Assembly: GCA_036676355.1 (NCBI GenBank)
Contig: JAKFDA010000072.1
Location: 1 to 64,000, forward strand
Source: ZC4RG42 sp036676355
GTDB taxonomy: Bacteria; Pseudomonadota; Gammaproteobacteria; Burkholderiales; SG8-39
Direction of reading: 5' to 3'
DNA: 64,000 nucleotides
Numbering within the stretch: position 1 is the first letter of the stretch; the number at the start of each line of letters is the position of its first letter. Positions 42,925 to 51,285 of this stretch are shown one piece after another. Made by a program: the position numbers and the translations under genes. The notes below the pieces were generated by a model that saw only the letters and a program-made list of their open reading frames with translations, did no database searches and had not been told where the DNA came from.

Positions 42925-44757
42925 ATGCTGAGGATTTTGTTGTTGTTGCTGGGCGTGTGGAGCGCCTTCGCGCACGCCGAACCGGAATTGCTCGAGCCCG
43001 ACAAGGCGTTCCGCCTGAGCGTGCGCGCAGTAAGCCCGTCCGCGGTGGAGGTGCGCTACAAGATCGCCGACGGCTACTATATGTATCGCGACAAATTCGC
43101 CTTCGAGGCGATGCCGGCGACGCTCGTGCTCGGCACGCCGGTGTATCCGCAAGGTGAAGTCACGCACGACGAGTTCTTCGGCAAGGTCGAAATCTATCGC
43201 GGCGATATCGCCATCCGCGTTCCCGTGACAGGGCAGGCGGCGCGCGCCCAGTTGCGCGTGAGTTCGCAGGGCTGCGCCGATATCGGCGTCTGCTATCCGC
43301 CGCAGAAGCAGGTGAAAGCGTTCAACGCGGCGGCTTTGTCCGGCGCCGATCCGAGTGCTGCCGGATCAGGTGGCACAACAGCGACATCAAACGACAGGAG
43401 CGGCGCGGTCGACAACCCGCTGCTCGGGGCGCGCGAAGTCCGCAACGTGCCCGCCATCGTCAGCGATGAAAGTCGTTTCGCGACGGCACTCGATAGCGGC
43501 AGCCTGCCGTTGATTTCCGGCATGTTTTTCGTCGCCGGCGTGTTATTGACCTTCACACCGTGCGTGTTGCCGATGGTCCCGATCCTGTCGGGATTGATCA
43601 TCGGCGAAGGACGACAAGTCAATCGCGCCAATGCGACGATCCTATCGGTTGCATACGTGCTGGGCATGGCGCTGACTTACACGGCGATCGGCGTTGCTGC
43701 CGCATTGTCCGGCTCCTTCCTCTCCGCGGCGCTGCAGAGCCCCTGGGTGCTGGGTGCGTTCGCGTTGGTTTTCGTTGCGCTCGCGCTGTCGATGTTCGAT
43801 TTCTACAATATCGAGTTGCCCGGGTTCATGCAAACCCACGCGATCGTCGCCAGCGGCAAGCTGCAGGGCGGGCGTATCGGCGCCGTGGCCATGATGGGCA
43901 TGCTGTCGGCCGCCATCGTGAGTCCCTGCGTCGCCGCGCCGCTCGCCGGCGCGCTGTTGTACATCAGCCAGACGCGCGACGCGCTGCTGGGCGGTAGCGC
44001 CTTGTTCGCCATGGCGCTCGGCATGGGCGTACCGCTGATCGCCGTCGGCGTGACAGGCGGTGCATTGCTGCCCCGGTCCGGGCACTGGATGAAAGCGGTC
44101 AAGAAGTTTTTCGGCTTCTTGCTGCTGGGTGTCGCCGTATGGATCGTCTCGCCGCTATTACCGGTGGCGGTACAGATGATTGCGTGGGCCGCGCTGTTGA
44201 TCGTCGGCGCGATGTTCCTGCATGCGATGGATCCGCTGCCGCAACAGGCCAACGGCACCGCGCGTTTCTGGAAAGGCGTGGGCGTGATTGCGCTGCTCGT
44301 CGGCGCATCGTTGCTGCTCGGCGCGCTGTCCGGCGGGCAGAGTTTGTTGCGTCCGCTGGACGCATTGCGCGGCGATGTAGCGATTGCGCAGCCGCGCGGC
44401 GTGGCGTTCGAGCGCGTACGCGATCTGGCCGAACTCGAAGCACGACTTGCATCGGCGACGCAGCCGGTTCTGCTCGATTTTTATGCGGACTGGTGCGTCT
44501 CGTGCAAGGAAATGGAGGCCTTCACCTTCACCGATCCGCGGGTTCGGGAACGGATGGCGCGCATGACCCTGCTGCAAGTCGATGTGACGCGCAACAGTCC
44601 GGCCGATCAGGCGCTGCTCAAACGCTTCAACCTGTTCGGCCCGCCGGCCATCATCTTTTTCGACGCGGCCGGGCGCGAAGTAGACGGGGTGCGCGTGATC
44701 GGCTATCAGCCCGCCAGGCGTTTCCAGCAAACGTTGAACGGCGTGTTGAGCGGCTAG
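42925..44757 (+). CDS. dsbD: Thiol:disulfide interchange protein DsbD
   Basis: Moves reducing equivalents from cytoplasmic thioredoxin to periplasmic proteins such as DsbC and CcmG. It has 610 residues. There is a signal peptide (1-19), a periplasmic alpha domain with C117 and C123 (CADIGVC), an eight-helix membrane domain with redox cysteines C213 (FTPCVLPM) and C335 (SPCVAAP), and a C-terminal thioredoxin-like gamma domain with C524/C527 in DWCVSCKEME. All six functional cysteines are present. The several c-type cytochromes in this window fit a need for its activity. Confidence 0.96.
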   Translation: MLRILLLLLGVWSAFAHAEPELLEPDKAFRLSVRAVSPSAVEVRYKIADGYYMYRDKFAFEAMPATLVLGTPVYPQGEVTHDEFFGKVEIYRGDIAIRVPVTGQAARAQLRVSSQGCADIGVCYPPQKQVKAFNAAALSGADPSAAGSGGTTATSNDRSGAVDNPLLGAREVRNVPAIVSDESRFATALDSGSLPLISGMFFVAGVLLTFTPCVLPMVPILSGLIIGEGRQVNRANATILSVAYVLGMALTYTAIGVAAALSGSFLSAALQSPWVLGAFALVFVALALSMFDFYNIELPGFMQTHAIVASGKLQGGRIGAVAMMGMLSAAIVSPCVAAPLAGALLYISQTRDALLGGSALFAMALGMGVPLIAVGVTGGALLPRSGHWMKAVKKFFGFLLLGVAVWIVSPLLPVAVQMIAWAALLIVGAMFLHAMDPLPQQANGTARFWKGVGVIALLVGASLLLGALSGGQSLLRPLDALRGDVAIAQPRGVAFERVRDLAELEARLASATQPVLLDFYADWCVSCKEMEAFTFTDPRVRERMARMTLLQVDVTRNSPADQALLKRFNLFGPPAIIFFDAAGREVDGVRVIGYQPARRFQQTLNGVLSG

Positions 44758-45750
44758 TTAAGCTGCCGGCCGTACTTCGAGCATGATTTTGCCGATATGC
44801 GCCGACGATTCCATCAACTCGTGCGCCGCGCTCACTTCGCGTAGCGGAAACACCGTGTGGATGAAGGTCCGCAACTGCCGACTCTCGAGCAGGGGCCACA
44901 CGTGTCGCAGCAAAGCGTCGGCGATGGCCGCCTTCTGGGCCACGCTGCGCGCGCGCAGCGTCGAGCCGGTGATGGTGAGGCGGCGAATCATGATGTACAT
45001 GGCGTCGAAGTTGGCGATCTTGCTGCCCTCGATGAACGCGATCAACGCCAGTCGGCCCTCGATCGCAAGCGAGCGCAGATTTTTCATGAAGTAATCGCCG
45101 CCCACCATATCGAGAATGACATCGACGCCGTGCTTGCCGGTGGTGTGCCATAGCGCTTGAGCCCAGTCGTCTTCGCGATAGTTGTAGGCCACATCGGCGC
45201 CCATGCTTCGGCAAACTTCGGCCTTGTCGCGATTGCCGACGGTCGTATACACGGTCGCACCGCGCAGCTTGGCGAGTTGGATCGCGGCGAGGCCGATGCC
45301 GCTCGATCCGCCGTGAACGAGAAAGCCTTCGCCCGCTTTCAGGCGCGCGGAATCGAATACGTTGGCCCACACGGTGAAGAAATTTTCCGGCAGGGACGCC
45401 GCTTCAATGAGCGACAACCCTTCTGGAATCGGCAGGCAGTGCGCAGCATGCACCGCGCAGTATTCCGCGTAGCCGCCCCCGGGCGCCAATGCACAGACCC
45501 AGTCGCCGACGCGCCATCGCGTGACGTCCGGCGCGCATTCGACGATGCGACCGGACACTTCGAGGCCCAGTATGGGCGAGGCGCCGGGCGGTGGCGGATA
45601 GAGGCCGGCGCGCTGAAACAACTCGGGGCGGTTGACCCCGGCGTAGTGCACTTCTATCAGGACATGACCGAGGTGCAGAGAGGGTCGAGGACCTTCCACC
45701 AGCCGCATCGCGCTGGCCGGGCCGCCGGCCCCGTGATCGACGTACAGCAT
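44758..45750 (-). CDS. NAD(P)H-quinone oxidoreductase, zinc-independent MDR (PIG3-like)
   Basis: A 330-residue medium-chain dehydrogenase/reductase. The N-terminal GroES-like domain contains VHYAGVNRPELFQRAGLYPP, and the Rossmann domain has LVHGGSSGIGLAAIQLAKLR. The usual structural-zinc cysteines are absent, as expected for quinone oxidoreductases. PIG3/TP53I3-type enzymes share the RPELFQR segment. It is convergent with dsbD and divergent from the DUF3108 gene. Confidence 0.9.
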   Translation of the reverse strand: MLYVDHGAGGPASAMRLVEGPRPSLHLGHVLIEVHYAGVNRPELFQRAGLYPPPPGASPILGLEVSGRIVECAPDVTRWRVGDWVCALAPGGGYAEYCAVHAAHCLPIPEGLSLIEAASLPENFFTVWANVFDSARLKAGEGFLVHGGSSGIGLAAIQLAKLRGATVYTTVGNRDKAEVCRSMGADVAYNYREDDWAQALWHTTGKHGVDVILDMVGGDYFMKNLRSLAIEGRLALIAFIEGSKIANFDAMYIMIRRLTITGSTLRARSVAQKAAIADALLRHVWPLLESRQLRTFIHTVFPLREVSAAHELMESSAHIGKIMLEVRPAA

Positions 45751-45881
45751 TGCATTCCACTCTTATCGAAGGCTGCATGGTAGCCCATGCAACCGTGTCT
45801 CTCCGGCTGCCTATAATCCAGGCATCCATGCGTTTCACGAGCGACGGCTGCGGCATGTGGCCTTTGTCCAGAACCGCCGCG

Positions 45882-46949
45882 ATGCAGCGGCGATGGATAT
45901 TCATTGCGGTGGCGATTTCGATTGCGCTGCATGTGGCGGCTGTGATCGGCACCTCGCATTTCGATTTCACCTGGCTGCACGCGGAGCTCGAGCCGCAACC
46001 TCTGCGGGTGGAAATCGTCGCGCCACCGCCTGCACCGTCGGCGCAGGCGGAGCAGAGTGCTCCCAGGCCGAAGGCGCGCAAGGTGCCTGCGCGGCCGCAG
46101 GCAGTGCCGCCTCCCCGACCGTCGCGTGATGCAGTCGACCAACGCGAAACCGTGTCGCCGGACGCGCCTGCCCTTGTGCAATCGGATGAGGATGGAATCG
46201 CTGCGCCGAATGTCACAGGCGACACGATAAGCGGCGCAAGCGATCAACCGACAGAACGGGCGCCGCTCGCCTATCCCATTCGTTCGGCCCGCCTGGTGTT
46301 CGATCTCTACTATGGCGAATCGAAGACTCTGGTCGGCGAGGTGGTGCAGACGTGGGAACTGGACGGTGATCACTACGTGGCGGAATCATCCGCCGAAGCG
46401 GTGGGTTTCATTTCGCTGTTCCTCGGCGGTCGTTATGTGCAGCGCTCAGAGGGTACGCTCGGCCCGGACGGCTTCGTGCCGCATACCTACACTTCACGCG
46501 ACCGCCGTCGCGAACAGCCGGAGCGCGCCATTTTCGACTGGGGCGCCGGCGCGGTGCGGTTCGATCGGCGTGGTACCGAGCGCCAGGCTGCGCTGGCCGC
46601 CGGCATGCAAGATCCGCTGTCCGCAGTGCATCAGCTGTATTTTTTGCGTCCGCTCGCGCCGGGCCTGCTGATGAACGTCGCGACGACCCGCAAGGCCGAG
46701 ACGATGCTGTTTCAGAACATGGGGGAGGACGAGGTGCTGACGGCGGCCGGGCCGGTCAGCACGGTGCATGTGAAATATCAGGATCCAGAGGGCGCGATCA
46801 CGGAAGTGTGGCTCGATCCGCGGCGCGGCTTTCTGCCCGCGCGCATCTATACGCTTAACCGCAACGGTTACATGCTCGATCAGGTGCTGCGCGAGTCGTC
46901 GATGGTGCCGGCCGACACGCCGCCAAGCGCGGCGGCGCGGCCGGAATAG
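45882..46949 (+). CDS. DUF3108 domain protein with N-terminal membrane anchor
   Basis: A protein of about 355 residues. The N-terminal hydrophobic helix is WIFIAVAISIALHVAAVIG. A proline/alanine-rich linker (about 35-105) follows, then a C-terminal DUF3108 domain (about 125-340) with SARLVFDLYYGESKTLVGEV and FLPARIYTLNRNG. It is likely periplasmic and anchored in the inner membrane; function unknown. The start is uncertain. ATG 45882 leads directly into the signal anchor, whereas ATG 45828 would add 18 residues but lies only about 10 bases from a TATAAT box at 45812-45817. Confidence 0.8.
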   Translation: MQRRWIFIAVAISIALHVAAVIGTSHFDFTWLHAELEPQPLRVEIVAPPPAPSAQAEQSAPRPKARKVPARPQAVPPPRPSRDAVDQRETVSPDAPALVQSDEDGIAAPNVTGDTISGASDQPTERAPLAYPIRSARLVFDLYYGESKTLVGEVVQTWELDGDHYVAESSAEAVGFISLFLGGRYVQRSEGTLGPDGFVPHTYTSRDRRREQPERAIFDWGAGAVRFDRRGTERQAALAAGMQDPLSAVHQLYFLRPLAPGLLMNVATTRKAETMLFQNMGEDEVLTAAGPVSTVHVKYQDPEGAITEVWLDPRRGFLPARIYTLNRNGYMLDQVLRESSMVPADTPPSAAARPE

Positions 46950-47960
46950 TCAGCCGCGCGCCGTTTTCAAAGCGCGTGCCGCATCTAGCGCAAAGTAGGT
47001 GAGAACGCCATCGGCGCCGGCGCGTTTGAAGGCGAGCAGCGATTCGAGCATGCAACGTTCTTCGTCAAGCCAGCCGTTCTGCGCCGCGGCCTTCAACATC
47101 GCGTATTCGCCGCTCACTTGATAAACGTAAGTCGGCGCGCGGAATTTCTCTTTCACCCGCCGCACGATGTCCAGATAAGGCATGCCCGGCTTGACCATCA
47201 CCATGTCGGCGCCTTCCTGCAGATCAAGACCGACTTCCCACAGCGCTTCGTCGCTGTTGGCCGGGTCCATCTGATAGGTCGCCTTGTCCGCCTTGCCGAG
47301 TTGCGCCGCGGAACCGACCGCGTCGCGGAACGGACCGTAGAAGGCCGAGGCGTATTTCGCCGAATAAGCCATGATGCGCGTATGGTTCAGCTTGGCGTCA
47401 TCCAGCGCCGAGCGGATCACGCCAATGCGGCCGTCCATCATGTCGGACGGGGCAACGATATCGACGCCGGCCTGTGCTTGAGTGAGTGCCTGCTTACGCA
47501 GCACATCGAGCGTTTCGTCGTTGAGGATATAACCGCTGTCGTCGATGATGCCGTCCTGCCCGTGACTGGTATACGGATCGAGGGCCACATCGGTCATGAT
47601 CCCGAGTTCCGGAAGCGCCGCTTTCAGGGCCTGGACCGTACGCGGCACCAGCCCATCGGGATTGGTTGCTTCGATACCGTCCGCCGTTTTCAATGCCGGG
47701 TCGATCACCGGGAAAAGGGCGAGGCACGGCACACCGAGTTCGAGCGCCTGTTCCGCAACCTGCAGCAATCGATCGACCGAATGACGCGCCACGCCGGGCA
47801 TCGACGGAACCGGTTGCACGATACCTTTACCTTCCACGACAAAGACCGGATAAATCAGATCATCAGGCGTGAGAGTGTGCTCACGCATCAGCCGGCGCGA
47901 AAAATCGTCGCGCCGCATGCGACGCATCCGGACTGCCGGGAATTTGCCGTAGACATTCAT
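46950..47960 (-). CDS. hemB: Delta-aminolevulinic acid dehydratase (porphobilinogen synthase)
   Basis: Condenses two 5-aminolevulinate molecules to porphobilinogen in haem synthesis. It has 336 residues. The two active-site lysines are in MAYSAKYASAFYGPFRDA and MVKPGMPYLDIV. The metal-binding stretch reads DVALDPYTSHGQDG, with aspartates in place of the zinc-binding cysteines found in other organisms, so a magnesium-type enzyme is expected. A structured 154-bp region separates it from engB. It supports haem supply for the cytochromes encoded nearby. Confidence 0.96.
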   Translation of the reverse strand: MNVYGKFPAVRMRRMRRDDFSRRLMREHTLTPDDLIYPVFVVEGKGIVQPVPSMPGVARHSVDRLLQVAEQALELGVPCLALFPVIDPALKTADGIEATNPDGLVPRTVQALKAALPELGIMTDVALDPYTSHGQDGIIDDSGYILNDETLDVLRKQALTQAQAGVDIVAPSDMMDGRIGVIRSALDDAKLNHTRIMAYSAKYASAFYGPFRDAVGSAAQLGKADKATYQMDPANSDEALWEVGLDLQEGADMVMVKPGMPYLDIVRRVKEKFRAPTYVYQVSGEYAMLKAAAQNGWLDEERCMLESLLAFKRAGADGVLTYFALDAARALKTARG

Positions 47961-47978
47961 AGTGAGTTTAAAAGTTTG

Positions 47979-48168
47979 AGTGACATTAAGTGCTTCGTGC
48001 TTCGTTAAAAACGATATCGGGTTCTCGGAACCTTTTGAAGGTCGGTCAGGTCAGATAAGTAGACGATTTCGGTCGTCTCCCGCTTCTCCTCCCTGAGCGG
48101 GTGCCTTAATCCTGTTAAGGCGTTTTAAGCCCCGGGCTTTCCCCTTTAGCCTGGGGCTTTTTTATTTC
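47979..48168 (+). ncRNA. Candidate structured small RNA between hemB and engB
   Basis: On the plus strand a series of hairpins ends in a strong intrinsic terminator, yet no plus-strand gene precedes it. Stems: AGACGA/TCGTCT (48061-48078), CCCGCT/AGCGGG (48079-48101, with the 11-nt loop TCTCCTCCCTG), GCCTTAA/TTAAGGC (48103-48121), then the terminator at 48127-48159. Upstream, GGTTC/GAACC (48020-48032) and ACCTT/AAGGT (48030-48042) share bases and exclude each other. The CU-rich loop is complementary to Shine-Dalgarno sequences, a feature of several repressive small RNAs. A possible promoter is TTGCCG-N17-TTTAAA (47944-47972). The 5' end is inferred. Alternatives are a leader of hemB on the minus strand, or a conserved hemB-associated RNA motif of betaproteobacteria. 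Confidence 0.45.
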
Positions 48169-48774
48169 CGGATCCTCGGTCGCCAAGCCCAGCCAGCGAC
48201 TGAGGACCGCTTCAGCCTCCGCGGTACCGGTACCTTTCAGGCTCGAAAAAAGCTGCGCGCTGAAGTTCGCGCCATAGGCCGCAAGTTCGCCGCGTACCTG
48301 CTGTAGTACGTTCATCGCCGCGCCGCGCGACAGTTTGTCGGCTTTGGTGAGCAGGACATGAACCGGACGGCCGGTGGGCCGAAACCATTCGAGCATGGTG
48401 CGATCGAGCGGCGTAAGCGGATGGCGCACATCCATGACCAGTGCAAGTCCGTGTAGCGACTCGCGCGTTTGCAGGTAGCCGGCCAGCGTATGCTCCCAAT
48501 GCTTGCGGATCGCCTCGGGCACTTTAGCGTAGCCGTAGCCGGGCAAATCCACCAGACATCCGCCGTTCGAAAGCTCGAAAAAATTGATCAGTTGGGTTCG
48601 CCCCGGCGTCTTGCTGACAAACGCCAGGCGCGTATGGTCGGCCAGTGTATTGATGGCGCTCGATTTGCCTGCATTCGAGCGACCGGCAAAGGCCACTTCA
48701 GGACCTTCGGGCGGGGGGAGGTCGCGCAAATCGTGCACGGAGCGCACGAAGCGCGCGTTTCTAAACAAGGACAT
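48115..48774 (-). CDS. engB: Ribosome biogenesis GTP-binding protein EngB (YihA/YsxC)
   Basis: A TRAFAC-class GTPase needed for late assembly of the large ribosomal subunit, 219 residues. G1 is GRSNAGKSSAINTL (about 31-44), G3 is DLPGYGYAKVP and G4 is LLTKADKLSR. The C-terminal tail after about 200 is short and charged. Its last codons overlap the plus-strand terminator and hairpins of the candidate small RNA, which may limit how the tail can evolve. The neighbouring cytochrome c4 gene is divergent, a common pairing in proteobacteria. Confidence 0.95.
   Translation of the reverse strand: MSLFRNARFVRSVHDLRDLPPPEGPEVAFAGRSNAGKSSAINTLADHTRLAFVSKTPGRTQLINFFELSNGGCLVDLPGYGYAKVPEAIRKHWEHTLAGYLQTRESLHGLALVMDVRHPLTPLDRTMLEWFRPTGRPVHVLLTKADKLSRGAAMNVLQQVRGELAAYGANFSAQLFSSLKGTGTAEAEAVLSRWLGLATEDPEIKKPQAKGESPGLKTP
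48127..48168 (+). terminator. Strong plus-strand intrinsic terminator inside engB 3' end
   Basis: Arms AAGCCCCGGGCT (48127-48138) and AGCCTGGGGCTT (48148-48159) pair over 12 bases with one G-T wobble, a nine-base loop, and a T-rich tail. It reads in the direction opposite to engB and hemB, so it would end a plus-strand transcript starting in the hemB-engB gap. Confidence 0.75.
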
Positions 48775-48846
48775 CGCGTCGCTAAGTGGCGCTAAACCGA
48801 GCTAGAATACCAGCTTTTTTAAGCCGTCTTGCTGGAAAGGGAGCCC

Positions 48847-49491
48847 ATGAATTTCCGCCTTGCGCTGCTTGCCGGGGGCGTTGTCGCATCGCTGACCGCC
48901 GGCCTGGTTATCGCAGCCGAGCCGCCGTCGAAGGCAGACCCTGCCAAGGGTCAAACCACCGCAACAACCGTTTGTGCCGCATGTCATGGCGCCGATGGCA
49001 ACAGCGCTCTACCAATCAATCCGAAACTCGCTGCGCAGATCCCCGCCTATATCGAAAAACAGTTGCATGATTTCAAGGCTGAGGAAGGCAAGGAGCCCGC
49101 GCGCAAGAATGCGATCATGAACGGCATGGCGGCTGGCCTGACGCCTGAAATGATGCGTGATGTCGCGGCGTTCTACGGTACGCAGCGCATCAAGCCCGAA
49201 GCGGCGAAGAATAAAGACCTGATCGAACTGGGCCAGAAAATCTATCGCGCAGGGATCGCTGAAAAAGGCGTGCCGGCCTGTGCGAGCTGCCACGGTCCCG
49301 CAGGCGAGGGCATCCCGGCGCAATACCCGCGCCTAGCCGGTCAGTTCGCCGAATATACCGAAGCGCAACTCAAGTTGTTCAGAAGCGGCGAGCGCGCTAA
49401 CGACGCGAACAAGATGATGAGCACGACCGCAACGAAGCTTTCCGATAAGGAAATTCACGCCGTGTCCGATTACATCGCCGGCTTGCGCTAA
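48847..49491 (+). CDS. Dihaem cytochrome c4
   Basis: A periplasmic electron carrier to terminal oxidases, 214 residues. It has a signal peptide (1-24, ending VIAA) and two c-type domains with haem motifs CAACH (43-47) and CASCH (145-149). ATG 48847 is preceded by AAAGGGAG at good spacing, so it is preferred over the in-frame start six codons upstream. It is divergent from engB and followed by an intrinsic terminator. Confidence 0.94.
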   Translation: MNFRLALLAGGVVASLTAGLVIAAEPPSKADPAKGQTTATTVCAACHGADGNSALPINPKLAAQIPAYIEKQLHDFKAEEGKEPARKNAIMNGMAAGLTPEMMRDVAAFYGTQRIKPEAAKNKDLIELGQKIYRAGIAEKGVPACASCHGPAGEGIPAQYPRLAGQFAEYTEAQLKLFRSGERANDANKMMSTTATKLSDKEIHAVSDYIAGLR

Positions 49492-49511
49492 GCGCACTCA
49501 GCACATTCCAG

Positions 49512-49538
49512 GGGCGGCTTCGGCCGCCCTTTTCTTTT
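49512..49538 (+). terminator. Intrinsic terminator after cytochrome c4
   Basis: Perfect stem GGGCGGC / GCCGCCC with the stable TTCG tetraloop, then TTTTCTTTT. It lies 20 bp after the stop. Confidence 0.92.
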
Positions 49539-49645
49539 GTAGCACCGCACTCTGCGGCTTGCATGAGGTCCATGCAAACAACGCATCCGTAATCGCCATT
49601 CGTTCGTATCATGCGATTTGGTGCCCGATCCTTAGCGAGGCCATC

Positions 49646-50602
49646 ATGTCGATCAAACGTCCCAGCGGCATACCGCCCTCGGAGATCACGCCCGAGTCGA
49701 TCTATCGGCGTCGCCGCGAATTCATGCAGGCAGCCGCTGCCGGAGCCATCGTCGCCGCGACAGGGTGGCCGGTATCCGGCGCCCGGGCAGCGGATGCCAG
49801 ACCGGCCGCACTCGAAGGGCCGATCGTGCAGAGTCGGTTCAGCACGCCGGAAAAACTCAATACCTGGGAAGCGATTACCCAATACAACAACTATTACGAG
49901 TTCGGCACCGGCAAGGGCGATCCGGCCGACAACGCGCATCGATTGAAGACGCGCCCGTGGAATGTCGTGGTTGACGGCGAAGTAGCCAAGCCGAGGACTT
50001 TCGGCATCGAAGAATTGCTGAAGCTGCCATTGGAGGAACGCATCTATCGCTTGCGTTGCGTCGAGGCGTGGTCGATGGTCATTCCATGGGTGGGTTTTGA
50101 GTTCAACAAGCTCGCAGCAATGGTGGAACCTACGTCCAAAGCGAAGTTCGTGGAGTTCACCACGGCGCTGCAGCCTGAGAACATGCCCGGTACGCGGCGC
50201 CAGGTATTGGACTGGCCTTACGTCGAAGGGCTGCGCATCGATGAAGCGATGCACCCGCTCACCATCATGGGGGTGGGATTGTATGGCCGCGTGCTGCCGA
50301 ATCAGAACGGCGCACCGCTACGCCTCGTCGTGCCGTGGAAATACGGTTTCAAAAGCGGCAAATCCATTGTCCGTATCCGTTTCACCGAACAGCAGCCGCG
50401 CACCGCCTGGGAAAAAGCGGCGCCGCAGGAATACGGCTTCTATTCGAACGTGAATCCGAACGTGAACCATCCGCGCTGGAGTCAGGGGCGAGAGAAACGG
50501 TTGCCGAGCTTCTTCGCCACGCGCGATACGCAATTGTTCAATGGTTACGCCGATCAAGTCGCGCAGTTGTACGCCGGCATGGATTTGCGCAAGTACTACT
50601 GA
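49646..50602 (+). CDS. msrP: Periplasmic methionine sulfoxide reductase catalytic subunit MsrP (YedY)
   Basis: A molybdopterin enzyme that repairs oxidised methionine in periplasmic proteins, 318 residues. The Tat signal has RRREFMQ (residues 22-28) and a hydrophobic stretch ending in ARAA. The molybdenum-ligating cysteine is C138 in RLRCVEAWSM, and substrate-pocket motifs such as LPNQNGAPLRLVVPWKYGFK are present. ATG 49646 gives the complete Tat signal. The stop overlaps msrQ (TGATG), so the two subunits are coupled. Confidence 0.95.
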   Translation: MSIKRPSGIPPSEITPESIYRRRREFMQAAAAGAIVAATGWPVSGARAADARPAALEGPIVQSRFSTPEKLNTWEAITQYNNYYEFGTGKGDPADNAHRLKTRPWNVVVDGEVAKPRTFGIEELLKLPLEERIYRLRCVEAWSMVIPWVGFEFNKLAAMVEPTSKAKFVEFTTALQPENMPGTRRQVLDWPYVEGLRIDEAMHPLTIMGVGLYGRVLPNQNGAPLRLVVPWKYGFKSGKSIVRIRFTEQQPRTAWEKAAPQEYGFYSNVNPNVNHPRWSQGREKRLPSFFATRDTQLFNGYADQVAQLYAGMDLRKYY

Positions 50603-51285
50603 TGCCCACGCCGCTCGCATCGCTCTCGCCGCGCGCTATTACCCTGCTCAAGGCAGTGGTGTTCGCGGCGGCGCTCATCCCGATTGCGCATCTCGCCTAC
50701 AGTGCGATCTGGCACATCGATGCGCTGGGCGCGAATCCGGCGGAATTCATTACCCGTTCGGTGGGCGACTGGACGCTGCGTTTTCTGTTGCTGACCCTAG
50801 CGGTGACGCCCGTGCGGAAGCTGCTGGGCTGGCCCTGGCTGGCGCGCTTTCGCCGCATGCTCGGGCTGTACACTTTCTTTTATGCGGTGGTCCACTTCTG
50901 CTGCTATATCGCCTTTGATCACGTCTTCGAAATGGCGGAGATCGTGAAAGACGTGCTGGATCGGCCGTTCATTACGCTGGGCTTCATCGCATTGCTGTTG
51001 CTCGTGCCGCTGGCCGTGACGTCCACCAACCGCATGGTCAAACGAGTGGGTGCGCATCGCTGGATCGCCTTGCATCGACTCGTTTATGTGATCGCCCTGC
51101 TCGGCGTCACGCATTTCTGGATGATGGTGAAGCGCGATATCACCGAGCCGGCCATATACGCGGTCATCCTGGCGCTGCTCTTAGGTTACCGACTGTGGGA
51201 TGCGCGGCGCCGCGCCGCGTCCACAGGCGCGACGACACGCGGACGGGCTAACGCGGCAGGCGCTTCTCGCCGGCAAACAGTGTAG
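50602..51285 (+). CDS. msrQ: Haem-b membrane subunit MsrQ (YedZ)
   Basis: The membrane partner that passes electrons from the respiratory chain to MsrP, 227 residues with about six transmembrane helices. Histidines likely to bind haem b lie in YAVVHFCCYIAFDH and AHRWIALHRLVYVIALLGVTHF. The C-terminal tail is basic. The start overlaps the msrP stop. The 3' end overlaps the convergent lysA gene by 38 bp. Confidence 0.94.
   Translation: MPTPLASLSPRAITLLKAVVFAAALIPIAHLAYSAIWHIDALGANPAEFITRSVGDWTLRFLLLTLAVTPVRKLLGWPWLARFRRMLGLYTFFYAVVHFCCYIAFDHVFEMAEIVKDVLDRPFITLGFIALLLLVPLAVTSTNRMVKRVGAHRWIALHRLVYVIALLGVTHFWMMVKRDITEPAIYAVILALLLGYRLWDARRRAASTGATTRGRANAAGASRRQTV

Noticed and set aside
45812..45817. 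TATAAT as a firm promoter for the DUF3108 gene
   Set aside because: A good -10 box but no -35 at acceptable spacing, so it is only used as a hint on the start codon.
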